From Fallopia convolvulus (taxonomy: Eukaryota > Streptophyta > Magnoliopsida > Caryophyllales > Polygonaceae): a DNA stretch of 64,000 nt. Below the pieces are notes generated by a model. It was not told the DNA's origin. It saw only the letters and a program-made list of their open reading frames with translations, and did no database searches. Made by a program: the position numbers and the translations under genes. Positions 33,698-45,741 of this stretch are shown one piece after another (position 1 is the stretch's first letter; the number at the start of each line of letters is the position of its first letter). The stretch covers positions 14,113,699 through 14,177,698 of the forward strand of contig OZ024735.1 of assembly GCA_964016875.1 (NCBI GenBank). Reading direction: 5' to 3'.

Positions 33698-35555
33698 TGA
33701 TAGCTTGCATATAGGTAATATTTAGGATGCATGTTTACGTTTCTTTTGCGTTGCTTTTAGGTTGTTTTAGTTAGTTTCTTTAGTGTCTTAGAGTATCTAG
33801 GAGTTTTGGATTTTTGCACTTGTTCTATGTTGTTTTACAGGTCTTAAAGTGAACAAGTGTGAAAGGAATGGAAACCGGGGAAAGAGCACATGAATTCGGG
33901 CCATCCGTTGGAGTTGCTGGTTCTACACCTCTGTCTTGTGAGGGTGCGTTTGGGAGCTATATTAGTCCGATGAAGTTGATATTTGTATCATTGGAAAGCT
34001 AATTAAAAGAGCTACAATTCATGTTTTTACTCCGAGTCCAAATTCCAACTCGAAGTGAGTCAAAACAGCCCCCGAAGTGTGACCTGAGTTTTGAACCGAG
34101 GTGCTGGCAGCACCCGCCGCCTCTGACAGCCGCATGATTCAAGTGATGCCACGTGTTTTATTGTTATTGGTCTTTCCTATGTCAGCTTTAATTCGAGATT
34201 TATGTATTTTTGGATAGACTTTTTAGACCTAGTTTTGAGATATTAGGTTTTAGAGAGTTTACACAAATAGCATTTTATCTCTAGGTATAATATCACGGGT
34301 GATTTTTATCAGGGATAAAATAAGGTAAGCTACTAAGAAAAGGATTTTTCTTTTTTTAATCTGATAAAATTTAAATATCTCGGGTACATTTTTAAAGTGT
34401 CAAGGATATTTAATAACGTAGTGTTAAAAATGTAAACTCAAATATTCCTGATGAAGATAAATGATAACACGCCGGTGATAAAAAATATAGTAAATATCCC
34501 GGATAGGTAATATCAGGGATAAATGTGAAATTAAAAAAACTAAAAACCTATGAAACACGCCCGATAGATCTCAAAACCTAGTCTTCTTCTCGGAAGGAAC
34601 TAGTGAGAGAAAATCAGGACGGAACGAGAGAGAACTCATAAATAGTCTCGGAAGGAACCAACGAGAGAGAATCAGGACGGAGCGACGGACTCGGGAGAAC
34701 GAATTCGAATTCACCGCCGGCATATCTTCTCTACCTCGTCAAAGTCTTCAATTTCGTCCCTAAAATTGATCGGTTTAAACTTGCCCTTCTCAATTGAATT
34801 TTTCTTCCTAATGTCTGTCAATCGTGTGGTTCGTATTTCTCAATTGATCCAAATTTTCACTTGTTTTCTTGACGATGGTGCCTGGCTGACAATTGGTTGC
34901 TGGAACCCTAAATTCAAATTCGAGAGAAAAGGAGGGTCACTGCCCACCGTCGCCGGCCCGGAGAAGCGCCCCTGCACGGACTTTGATGTTGCCTACTTTC
35001 AGTGAGATGATTAAGGCTCCTCCTCTGATCTTCTTAATCTCGATATGAAGTTTCTTGCGTTGGTTAATTACAGTCCAAGGAAGGAACCAGAGAACGACGG
35101 ACCCAGGAGAAAGAAATCGATTTTTTCACCACCGCCATATCTTCTTTGCCTCGTCAAAGTACAATTTGGTCTCCAATTGATCGGTTTGAACTTTCCGTTC
35201 TCAATTGAATTCTGTTTCCTAATATCTTTATGTCAAACGTGGTTTATATTTCTCAACTAAGAAAGATCCAAATTTTCACTTGTTTTTTCTGGTACGCAAA
35301 AGTAGTTTTGGGTTCCCAAATGCATTTGTTGTTTAATGTTTCATGTTTCCTAATGTCTTTATGCCAAGCGTTGTTGATATATCTCAATTGAAAAAGATCC
35401 AAATTTGTTGGCTGACTTATGCACATATTTGATGATGTGGATTGAATTGGAGATTTATCAATTTGTTGGCTAGTGTTCTTTGTTCGAATATTCGTTTCAT
35501 CACTTGACATACATTCATATTCCTTGTGTTGATTGTTTTATTTAATGAAGGCCTA

Positions 35556-36057
35556 TGATGCGACCTTGCCTATGCTCGGACCCGATCCCGGCCAGCCCGA
35601 GACTCACTAGGCCTTGGTGACCCCTTTGGCGTAGGACTTAGTCATATATTATGTTTTTCCCTATTTTAGCGTATTTCCATTTATGTCTTTCTTAATTTAG
35701 TTGTTGCTATTTTTAGTATTACTATTTATGTTTTATGGGCTTTTGGATGTTGGGCCTTGCTTGCATGCAAACCCTTGTTGCTTGTTAGGGTTTCGAGAGC
35801 CTCCTCTTTATAAGGAGCTCTCGAGCTCATTTTTTACTCAGCGCACATTTTAGGGTTAACTAAAGTAGAGGTTTTCTCCTTATTTTCCCTTTGTGCTTGC
35901 GCTGCCATTGCTATTATCATTCAAAGCTCTCGATTTTCTCCATTGTTGCAATCGTTCGTGCCAAAGTCCGAATCAATCAAGTCTTCTGCCGCACTCTTTG
36001 AGACCCACTACTCAAACATCGCACCGATCCGTAGCATCCCAAGCGAGGGACGCATCA
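35556..36057 (+). repeat. 5' LTR of element D (chimeric)
   Basis: TGATGCGACCTTGCC to GACGCATCA. A TATA-like ctttataagg lies near 35810. The part to about 35830 matches the 3' LTR; the part after it matches 43156-43357. Confidence 0.9.
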
Positions 36058-36059
36058 AC

Positions 36060-36076
36060 TGGCATCAGAGCCAAGG
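36060..36076 (+). other. Primer binding site of element D
   Basis: TGGCATCAGAGCCAAGG, two bases after the LTR. It is close to the initiator-Met type, with C for T at position 4. Confidence 0.8.
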
Positions 36077-36733
36077 TTTGAGTAAGTCTCGATCAACCCC
36101 TTTCGTTCATTCTCACACGTTTTTGCCACTTCTAAACCCTAGAATTCATCCTCCCCTTCACATAACCGCCATCTAGGGTCCCAAATTTTTTTTTTCTTGC
36201 TTGCGTAAATTGTAAAAAAAAAAACATCAACCGTGACCTAACTCGATTGATCTATTGATTTTGGTGAAGATTTCGCTTTGTCTTGCTAGTTGCATGAACA
36301 TAGGATTTGTTTTGCCAATTTCTCTTGTGCTTCTTTCGATTTTATTGCGTGTTGATTTTGTTCCTTGTGTTCTACGATTCTAGAGGAGTAAACCTAGTCT
36401 CGTTCATAAAAAAAAAACAACTTTCGTACTACCATAGCCAAAATAAGGTAAGGTTGTCGATTCTGTTATAAAAAAAAAAAATTTTTGGACGCTCACAAGC
36501 CAAAATAAGGCAAGAACGTTCATTTGTGTTTGCTTTGTTGTCCACGCATTCATTCATTCACGTCGATTATTGCCTTGTTGATTTTGGTTACAACTTATTC
36601 TTGACGTGCTTGCTTGCATTGTGATTTTCGGATCCAAATCTTAGATCGAGATCGAGTGACCTTTAGCCTAGCCAATCCTTGTTCGTGTGGTTTGAACACA
36701 AGGGTAGGCTTGACTTAAGCGAATCGTAACTCG

Positions 36734-39457
36734 TTGTTTGTTGCTTGTGAGCTGCTTACTGCTTCGATGACTGGTATAACTATAGGTACCATTTCGGACT
36801 CGGGAAAGGGTGTCAACAACGACAATCCTGCAAACATCATTCCACCCGAGATGCAAAATCAGCATCGCAATGATTGGAACCCCGAAGCCGTGGCGCGCAT
36901 TGAGGAGCTCGAACGCCTCTTGGCGGCGAGCCAAACGCAGTCCAAGCATACGGTATCGGGCGCACCTGCCCTCGCTTTGGAGATTCACGCCAACCCGGGG
37001 GTCTCCGCAGACAATGTAGCAAGGGCTCGTGCCAAGGGGAAACAACATGCCCAACCAAGCTCTCAATTCGGCACCATGCATCGCATGGAGTCGATCAAAG
37101 AAAGTCGCCAACGTGATAAGCACGATGGTGGTCCCCGGACCGCGGATCGCTATCAAATGGCGCGAGATTACAGGGACACACAAGTGTACGACGTATAGTC
37201 CGATGAGGAGTACAACTCCGAGGAGTATAGACGCCGACACTCGAGTAGGGATCCAAAGAAAAAGAAAAAGAACAAGTCGCCGGCATATGTATACGAAACC
37301 CCAAAGCGGAAGCACGGGGCCAAGTACTACGATGCCGACGCATACAGAGTTGAGGACGACCTCGAGCATCAAAGTGCTCGTAGTCCGTTCTCCGAATTTG
37401 ATAATGATTATGATGAGTTTTCTGACTATTCTAATGAATCCTCTTTTGAGCATCCACATGTGCAGGATCCAGAAGAACTCGATAGCCGACCTTCGGGTTG
37501 GATCCCACCGCCTCGCCTCGCCAAGCATCGGAACGAGTACGATCGAGTCTATGGCTCGGGCCGAACGCATGGCGCGAAGGGAAGGCGCGACAGGGACCGT
37601 GACGCGCGACGCCCTCGGAGGCCTGATGATGGAGACGATCCGGATGATGGCGATGATGATCCACCACGAGGTCCGCCTCGGCACCGGTGCGACAGGCGAG
37701 CGTTTTCACCTAGCCGTCCTAGTCCTCGGCGCGATCGTGATCGACGAGATGCAAGGGATCCACGCGACAACCGACGCGACATTAAGGTAAAATTCGAACC
37801 CTTTTACGGTTCTTATGATCCTGACGCGTTTATCGAGTGGTTGCAAGGTACGGAGCACACGCTCCGATATTTAGGCTATGAAGAGGACGAGAAAGTGGAA
37901 GTTGTGACTTTGCACTTCCATGGTGCCGCTAGGACTTGGTGGAACCGATTCGAGTCCGAAAGGATTCGACAAGGAAAACCCCTAATCCGGGAGTGGCATC
38001 AACTCGTCTACATCTTGAAGAAGAGATATATTCCGGCAGATTACAAAGACAAGATGCACATAGAGATTATGCACGTCAAGCAAGGATCAATGATGCCGGA
38101 GGAGTATTTTTCCAAGCTTGAAGACATGTTCTTCAAAGTGGGAATGAGTGTGTCGCCCTCGGTGATGAAGACGAGGTTTCTCTCAGGATTGCGACAATCT
38201 ATACAAGATCGGTTGGAAATTCTTCCAATCAAGGACATCAACAACTTGGTTCACACCGCAATGCAAATCCACAAGCAAGAAATGCGCACCAAGTCGAGTT
38301 GGTCAAATTCAAGGTATGTTCCTAACTCTAGTCAATCCGGTTTTTCTATTAATCGGGTTGCTTCTTCCTTGCCTAGTGCTTCGACAGGTTCCAAGGCCAA
38401 AACCGACGCCACGCCAGCCAAGGCACCAACCGCACCACGCAACGCCGAGCCAAGTGCCGAGCGCGCGCGCGACATGGCATGCTATAAATGTGGGGGCCGT
38501 GGCCATATGCAACGGAACTGTCCGAATGCTAAGAAGGTCTTGTTTACAACAAATGGAGAGCCATATGATAGCCAAGATTAAGAGGAGAACGAGCCACCAT
38601 TGACCGAGGACGCCGATCTCGAGTGCGATCCATCGGAGGCTCTCGGCGTCGCCAAACTCGGATTGGTGACAAGGCGCGCTTTGAGCATGCGTGAGGCGCC
38701 AAAGACGGATTAAAGGGAGCAACTTTTCCACACTCGCTGTTTGGTCAACAATGTTTCCTTAAGCGTCATCATAGATTCGGAAAGTTGCGCCAATTTCCTC
38801 TCCAAAAAAGTTGTTGGTCACTTCAAGTTGCCAACCACACCTCATCCACAACCTTTCAAGCTACAATGGATATCCAATGAGGGAGGAGATTGGGTCGACA
38901 AACAGGTAATCTTCAACTTTTCAATTGGTCAATATTCGGATTCCATTCTTTGTGACGTAACGCCTATGGACGCCACACATCTCTTGTTGGGGCGCCCATG
39001 GCAATACGATCGTCGCGTGCTTCACGACGGGTATTTGAACACTTACATGTTCAATTACCACGGGAAGCGCGTGACCCTCTTAACTATGTCGCCTAGTGAA
39101 GCTTTACAGGATGAAGCCGAGAGGCAAAGACAGAAAGCTAGCGACAGCAACACCGGCGCGCCAATCATGACGCCATCGGCGTCCACCACCGATTCTGAAA
39201 ATTCCAAAGGCGTTTCTGGTGCCAAACATTCTCAAAACAGTAGTGAAGATGTTCAAGATGGGAAGCGTCGACAGAAACTGGAGTCGGGCCGACAATTTGC
39301 ATCTAGAGGCATCGGCAACGCACCAAACGCTGCCGATTTCAACAAACAGGGGCTTCAGCAGTTTACGAGTGATTCCATCGGCGTTTCTGGTGGAAAACAG
39401 ATCAAAATTGACTTTCCACCGGATTTGACCAAAAAACGCCCAGGGGAAGTCAATTGA
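36734..39457 (+). pseudogene. Element D gag and protease
   Basis: One frame interrupted by TAG at 37196, TAA at 38579 and another TAA near 38711. Gag has a charged N-terminal half (SDEEYNSEEYRRRHSSRDPK), then the core KVKFEPFYGSYDPDAFIEWL and HGAARTWWNRFESER, and zinc knuckle CYKCGGRGHMQRNCPN. Protease reads IIDSESCANF, with Glu where the active-site motif usually has Gly, so it is probably inactive; LLLGRPWQYDRRV marks its end. The 338-codon minus-strand ORF over this stretch is a shadow. Confidence 0.85.
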
Positions 39458-42410
39458 TGCAAGGGGCCGCCGAGTGAGACTCCTAGCGTCGCGCAGCACG
39501 CCGTCGCTGCACGGAAACTTGGATTCCAGGAGCTACGGGACGAGTTTCACGGCATTTCCAGGGGCGTTCTTCCAGAAAATCCAGGGGATACAACATATCC
39601 AAAAATCGCCCCAGAAACTGATCGTACGAGCACCGACACCGAGCCACCCTTGCTTGGCACATGCCAGGATCGCCTTCTCTTAGCGCGGCGTCGGGACGTC
39701 GAGAAATCCATTCAGGGGAGTCTTTCTTGTTTCATTCTCTATCCCCTGCTTTCTATTACTAATTCTGTGAATTCTTCACTCCCTTCTTCTATTTTGTCTA
39801 TTTTGAAGGAGTTCGAAGACATCATGCCGGAGGAGCTACCGAAGGGCTTGCCGCCGATCCGAGGAATCGAGCACAAGATCGATCTCATGCCAGGCGCCTC
39901 CCTTCGAAACCGAGCGGCCTATAGGACTTCGCCAAAGGAGAACGAGGAGCTTCAACGCCAAGTTCAAGAACTATTGGACAAGGGTTTCGTCCGCGAGTCC
40001 TTAAGCCCGTGCGCCGTGCCGGTGATCCTTGTGCCAAAGAAAGATGGTTCGTGGCATATGTGCGTCGACTGCCGAGCCATTAATCAAATTACAGTGAAGT
40101 ACAGGAATCCGATCCCTAGGCTCGATGACATGCTAGATGAACTCCATGGCGCCGCCCTGTTTTCCAAGATTGATCTTCGGAGCGGATACCACCAAATCCG
40201 TATGCAAGAGGGCGACGAGTGGAAAACCGCATTCAAAACCAAGCACGGTTTGTACGAATGGCTTGTCATGCCTTTTGGCTTGACAAACGCCCCTAGTACT
40301 TTTATGCGGCTTATGAATTTTGTTTTTAGGAAGTTTTTGGGACGTTTTGTCGTTGTGTATTTTGACGACATCTTAGTTTTTTCTAGAGACTTGGACTCTC
40401 ACGCGAGGCACCTTAGGTTGGTGTTAGAATGCCTTCGCGAACACTCATTGTATGTAAACCTAGACAAATGTTCGTTTTGCACGGACACGACGAATTTTCT
40501 TGGGTTCGTCGTGTCCAAGGATGGGCTAAAAGTGGATGACGACAAGATCCGCGCCATCCGAGAGTGGCCCACCCCTACGACCCCGACGATGGTTTGATCC
40601 TTCTTAGGGCTCACAGGGTTCTATCGGCGTTTCGTCAAGGACTTTAGTTCCATCGCCGGGCCACTCCATAATCTGACCAAGAAGGCAACCACAATCAAGT
40701 GGATGCCTCAGCATGAGGCCGCCTTTCAGGCCTTAAAACAAGCTTTATGTAGCGCTCCAGTCTTGCAATTGCCAGTCTTCACTAAGCGCTTTGAGATCGA
40801 GTGCGACGCCTCTGACTATGGCATAGGCGGCGTACTCCTTCAAGAGAGACGCCCCATTGCATATTTTAGTGAGAAACTTACGGGGGCAACTCTCAATTAC
40901 CCGACGTATGACAAGGAGTTGTACGCGCTGATTCGGGTTCTTAAAACATGGCAGCATTATTTGTGGCCAAGTGAATTCGTGATCCACACGGATCACGCGG
41001 CCTTAGATTATCTAAAGAGTCAAACGACTCTCAACAGGCGCCATGCTCGGTGGGTGGAGTTTATGGAAACCTTTCCATATATCATCGCCCACAAGAAAGG
41101 AAAGGAAAATGTCGTGGCAGACGCACTGTCACGCAGGTATGTTTTATTGACTCAGTTACAGGCCAATTTGCTCGGGTTCTCCTTGATTAAGGAGTTATAC
41201 TTACATGATCCATATTTTAAACCGATCATGGAGAACCTCGAGCAAAGTCGAATCCATGAGTCTTATTTTTTGGACAATGGGTACCTCTACCAAGCCGGGA
41301 AGCTTTGCATTCCGGCCTCGTCTGTGCAGCATCTTTTTCTCAAAGAAGCTCATGATGGCCGAGGCCATTTTGGCATAGCCAAAACCCTAGCAGCACTTCG
41401 TGAGCATTTGTTTTGGCCTCCGATGTCCACAAGTATTGTCGCGGTTGTGTGCAGTGCCAAACCGTAAAATCGAGGTTCCAACCTCATGGCCTTTACACGC
41501 CCTTGCCCATTCCGAACACACCGTGGGAAGATCTCTCCATGGAGTTTATCACGGGCCTCCCAATGACAAGACGCGGTAAGGATTCGATCTTTGTGATTGT
41601 GGACCGCTTCTCCAAAATGGCTCACTTCGTGCCATGCAAAGGGAACAACAATGCGACTGAAATCGTAAACTTGTTCTTTGAGCATGTCGTCAAGTTACAT
41701 GGCGTGCCTCGCACTATTGTTAGTGACCAAGACACGAAATTTTGTAGCCATTTCTAGAGGACGTTGTGGGGAAAGCTAGGTACACAATTACTGTTTTCAA
41801 CCTCTTATCATCCCCAGACTGATGGTCAAACTGAGGTGACCAATCGGACCCTGGGCACCCTTCTTCGGACGGTGCTCAAACATAACCCACGCCGGTGGGA
41901 GGATCTAATCTCTTTTGTTGAGTTTGCTTACAACAGGTCCAAACACTCGACCACTAGGAGGACACCGTTCGAGATCGTCTACGGCCTCAACCCGCACTCT
42001 CCAATGGATCTTGTCCCTCGCCCCTTGAAGAACGGCGAGCACATCGACGCGTCCAACCGCGCCGACGCCATCCGCAAGCTACACGAGCGGACGCGGTCCC
42101 AATTGGAGCGTAGGGCATCTCAATACGAGGCCCAACACAACAAGGGTCGGAAGCGCATGGTTTTCAACCCCGGAGATCTCGTGTGGCTACACCTTCGCAA
42201 GGACCGTTTTCCGGATGCCTGGAAGACAAAGATTCATCAACGAGGAGACGGCCCTTTTCGAGTCTTAGAGCGGATCGTGGACAATGCGTACAAGATCGAT
42301 CTCCCAGGCAAGTATTCGGTGCACTCCACTTTTAATGTTGCCGAACTCTCCCCCTATGTTGAGCCTGCTTATGAGGAAACGGGGACGTTTCCCAACCAAG
42401 TGGGGGAGGG
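39458..42410 (+). pseudogene. Element D pol: RT, RNase H, integrase
   Basis: RT has MCVDCRAINQITVKYRNPIP and YFDD (40358-40369). A TGA at 40595 precedes RNase H (IECDASDYGIGGVLLQ, YDKELYALI, HTDHAALDYL). A frameshift lies at 41413-41467 in the integrase zinc finger and a TAG at 41755. In integrase the usual MDFI reads MEFI, an Asp-to-Glu change at the first catalytic position; VSDQDTKF and DGQTEVTNRTL are kept. The GPFRVLERIV and NVAELSPYVEP module follows, and the frame continues past the internal LTR start to 42846. It is not functional as it stands. Confidence 0.87.
42398..42410 (+). other. Internal polypurine tract in element D
   Basis: aagtgggggaggg directly before TGATGCGACC, the same arrangement as at the true 3' LTR. 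It marks the original 3' end of the autonomous part. Confidence 0.75.
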
Positions 42411-43357
42411 TGATGCGACCCCCGTCATGGATGCTAGACAGGAGGACGACGCATTCACACTTCGCTCTGATGGCCCGATTACCCGTGCCAGGACGCGAGC
42501 CATCCAGTCCGCGACTCAGTCTCTCGTGGCGCGCCTCTCCGCAGGCCACGGCGAGTCCCTCGTCGCACCGACGCACACAACCTTGTGCGTCCTCGGCGTC
42601 GAGGAACCTCAACTCGAGCCAACAGTGCCAACCACCACCACCTTGGCACCATCGGACTCAAGCCTTGCACCGTGCCTGGGATCGCGTATTGAGGTTCTCG
42701 CAAGCCACGGACAACCCACCATGGCAAGCCTCGGCGTCGAGACCATCGTGCCAAGACTCGGCATCGAGTCGCATCTTGAGGTTCTCGCGACACTCGCACC
42801 AGCGCCCTCGCCAGCGTCCGCGCCAGCGCCCAGTGCTGCGCCGTAGCCTCGCCAGCGCCGTGTCCGGGCCTCGCCAGCGCCGCGCCAAGCATGTCGCGAC
42901 ATTGCGAGCACGATCACGAACGACCTATCCATTTTTAGTAGTTTTTTGCATTCTTTCCATTATAGAACATTGCTATTACTAGTTTTATGCTTTTAGAAGG
43001 TTAATTATGGGCCTTGCGCCGCTGCATTTTGGACCACGCCGATGGGCCTAGACTGCGTTCTAGCCCTAGGCGCGCCGATAGGTTTCTTTTAGGGTTTTCG
43101 ATTGATTCCTTGTGCCGCCTCCCTATATAAGGGGGATTAGGCTTATGTTTTTACTCAGCGCACATTTTAGGGTTAATTAAAGTAGAGGTTTTCTCCTTAT
43201 TTTCCCTTTGTTCTTGCGCCGCCATTGCTATTCTCATTCAAAGCTCTCGATTTTCTCCATTGTTGCAATCGTTCGTGCCAAAGTCCGAATCAATCAAGTC
43301 TTCCGCCGCACTCTTTGAGACCCACTACTCAAACATCGCACCGATCTGTAGCATCCC
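42411..43357 (+). repeat. Internal LTR block of element D
   Basis: It starts TGATGCGACC after a purine tract. Its first 145 codons extend the integrase frame (SDGPITRARTRAIQSATQ), as in elements A and C. It has a TATA-like ctatataagg near 43131, and from about 43156 it is almost the same as the R/U5 of the 5' LTR. It stops at gcatccca, some 14 bases short of the LTR terminus. It is the 3' LTR of the autonomous component. Confidence 0.8.
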
Positions 43358-43485
43358 ATGCTTGACCCACTACTCTAACACATATCGTGTTTAGCCTTAA
43401 GCCGCCCTCTCGGCAAGCCAAATTAGCCTTGACCTTGCGTGTTTAATTGTTTGGGTGCTTATATTGATTGTGAGTATCTGTACCA

Positions 43486-44431
43486 TTGGTTCGCTTTTAC
43501 TCTCGTCTTGTCATGTCTCATACAGGGCTTCACCGAAGACGCCTTGCCGGGTATGATGACCCCGAGGCATTTTTGGATTGGGCAAAACACATGGCCAACT
43601 ACTTCGGCCAACGAGACTACGACAAATTTGAGCAATGTGACATCGCCATTGGTTGCTTCACTAGCTATGCTCGAGATTGGTTTGAGAGTTTGGAGGATGA
43701 TCGATGGTATAGGAAGCGGCCCCCAATTGAGACATGGTGCCAACTTGTGTTCTATATGGCTCGAGACTTTGCGCCTAATGTGGACGACGTAGCCTTTCAA
43801 GAGTATCTTTTAAGGCGCATGGACAAACAACGAGGGATGTACAGGTTCGACACGGCGAAGGAACCAAAGCGAGCATCGTTGGGCACAGGTCGTGTGACAT
43901 CGACACCATTGCCCGTGGTCACACCCGTGGCCACGCCACACATGGTCGTGGTCGAGGACACCGAGGAGTCAATCGCGCCTTTTGTCTCGCCCATCACCAC
44001 GCCGCATGTGCCCGTGGTCGAGGCCACCGAGGAGCCAACCGAGTATGTTGGCACGCCCGTGAACATGCCGATCTTCGAGTCCCTACCCGAGTCCGCTTTG
44101 GCACCACAACCGATTCCAGCGTCAGAGTGCATCGAGGCCACCGCGCCTTCCGTTTCGAGTCCCTCACTTGAGGTCGAAGACACGCCACAATCTCTACCCG
44201 CACCGACAACTTCCTTGGACTTGTCTTCGATGTTGGATTGGCCACTTCCCATGGCCATACCTTCGTTGTATGGCGCCGAGTCCGAGATCCAGTTTGAGCC
44301 TACATCGACCCCATACATATTGACTTTCGAGAAGACCGAGGTTGATGACAAGCTCTACTTCTTTGCTGTTTTGGTCGCCTTTTCCTTCACCAACTCGAAG
44401 CGAGGACGCTTCGAATCTAAGCGGGGGAGAA
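43486..44431 (+). CDS. Second gag-like ORF of element D
   Basis: An open frame of about 343 codons running to 44517, into the 3' LTR. The N-terminal third looks like a retrotransposon gag core: DPEAFLDWAKHMANYFGQRD, ARDWFESLEDDRWYRKRPPI and WCQLVFYMARDFAP. The rest is a low-complexity Pro/Thr/Val-rich stretch with repeats of the type VVEDTEESIAPFVSPITTPH. There is no zinc knuckle, protease or pol. It lies where an env-like ORF would sit in some gypsy elements, but nothing in it suggests a signal peptide or membrane anchor. I infer it is the gag of a shorter, non-autonomous relative. Confidence 0.65.
44420..44431 (+). other. Polypurine tract of element D
   Basis: agcgggggagaa directly before the 3' LTR start TGATGCGACCTTGCC. 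Confidence 0.8.
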
Positions 44432-44940
44432 TGATGCGACCTTGCCTATGCTCGGACCCGATCCCGGCCAGCCCGAGACTCCCTAGGCCTTGGCGACCCC
44501 TTTGGCGTAGGACTTAGTCATATATTATGTTTTTCCCTATTTTAGCATATTTCCATTTATGTCTTTCTTAATTTAGTTGTTGCTATTTTTAGTATTACTA
44601 TTTATGTTTTATGGGTTTTTGGACGTTGGGCCTTGCTTGCATGCAAACCCTAGTCCATTAACCCTTGTTGCTTGTTAGGGTTTCGAGAGCCTCCTCTTTA
44701 TAAGGAGCTCTCGAGCTCATTTATTATTTAGCAGCACATTGAGGATTTAATTAAAGTCGAGGGTTTCTCCTTTGTTTTATCCATGTGCTTGCGCCGCCAC
44801 CATTATTATTCAATCAAAGCTCTCGTGTTCTTGCATTGTTCGTACCATAATCAAATCATTCAAGTCTTCCGCTGTGTTAATTCGAGACCTACTACTCAAA
44901 CACCGTTCAATCCGAAGCATCCCATATGAGGGACGCATCA
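44432..44940 (+). repeat. 3' LTR of element D
   Basis: 509 bp, ends GACGCATCA. Its U3 is close to that of the 5' LTR, with an extra tagtccattaaccc segment near 44650; its R/U5 (from about 44720) is clearly different. Confidence 0.9.
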
Positions 44941-45539
44941 GCATGAATGGGAGCTTTAATTGGAGAGGGATATATTCTCATAAGTGACTATGAGGAGAAT
45001 GCCATGGATTCCCTTTTTGTGTGTTGTAGTTCTTTGTACGAATATTAGTTTCATCTCTTGATTTTTTTTTTAATGAAGGCATGAATGGGAGCTGATTATC
45101 AAAAATTTTGAATCTCTTCAAGGCATCAAATTTGTATTTCTTATTTAGATGTACTACTTTGCAGGGTTCAGTTCAGCAACAAGCATTGTCAACAGATTAT
45201 TTCAAGATTGAATTCAAACCTAAAGCAAGTGTAAGAGATTTAGCTTGATCTTACTAGATATCTATTTGTTATCAGAATTTTAGTATATTTCACTATAGTA
45301 TTTGAATGATATATTTTATATAACTAGTACCTTGCTAATGATGTCATTGTCATGCATCCATTTGGTAGGAATTTTGGACTCTTTGCAATTATGCATCAAT
45401 GATTCCCTTGTCCTTGAAAGATTATTTATCTTCTTCTTTAATTTTTTTTGCTAGTCTGAGTCTCTTTTAAGTTGAAAGTTTAAACCTTTTCCTTTAATTG
45501 AAAACCTCTTACAAAAGATTGATGTTCAAGCCTTCTTGT

Positions 45540-45626
45540 GATCGATGTCTTGGCCTAAAGTCCCATTCATCTAGCGGAATAACTCGTTCATTCTTTCTGT
45601 TTGAAGAATACACCAAGACATCGATC
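45540..45626. repeat. Perfect 14-bp inverted repeat
   Basis: GATCGATGTCTTGG (45540-45553) and CCAAGACATCGATC (45613-45626) with a 59-base spacer, within the CACTA cargo. It could fold as an RNA hairpin. No known miRNA was recognised. Confidence 0.7.
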
Positions 45627-45741
45627 TGTTTTTGTCTTAAGAATGGTTAAATACATATCTTTCCAGTGAGCTCTGTTTATATCTTAGTGTGGATCCTTTG
45701 ATTATTGTTAGTGGCACTTGTTAGGAATTTCGGCATTGCAA

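Larger units (their letters stand above)
35556..44940 (+). mobile_element. Element D: mosaic Ty3/gypsy retrotransposon with three LTR blocks
   Basis: 5' LTR 35556-36057, primer site, gag-protease-RT-RNase H-integrase, an internal LTR block 42411-43357, a second gag-like ORF, purine tract, 3' LTR 44432-44940. The outer LTRs agree closely in U3 but differ strongly in R/U5; the R/U5 of the 5' LTR agrees with the internal block instead. The flanks gccta and gcatg are not a clean target duplication. This indicates recombination between an autonomous and a shorter relative. GC content is visibly higher than in its surroundings. Confidence 0.85.

Noticed and set aside
36668..37684. 338-codon minus-strand ORF, and 253-codon plus-strand ORF at 37029-37790
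   Set aside because: Shadows of the arginine-rich, GC-rich gag of element D; their compositions are what the opposite or shifted frame of that gag would give.
42284..42982. Several overlapping ORFs in all frames
   Set aside because: High GC and repeated words make stops rare here; only the frame continuing integrase is supported.
43797..44351. 184-codon minus-strand ORF
   Set aside because: Antisense shadow of the repeat-rich tail of the second gag-like ORF.
43486..44517. Env-like gene, suggested by its place after integrase
   Set aside because: No signal peptide or membrane segment is seen; the N-terminal part is gag-like and an LTR block separates it from pol.
45168..45240. Second captured exon (after an acceptor-like tttgcag)
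   Set aside because: Open for about 24 codons but not recognisable as any protein; kept only as part of the CACTA cargo.
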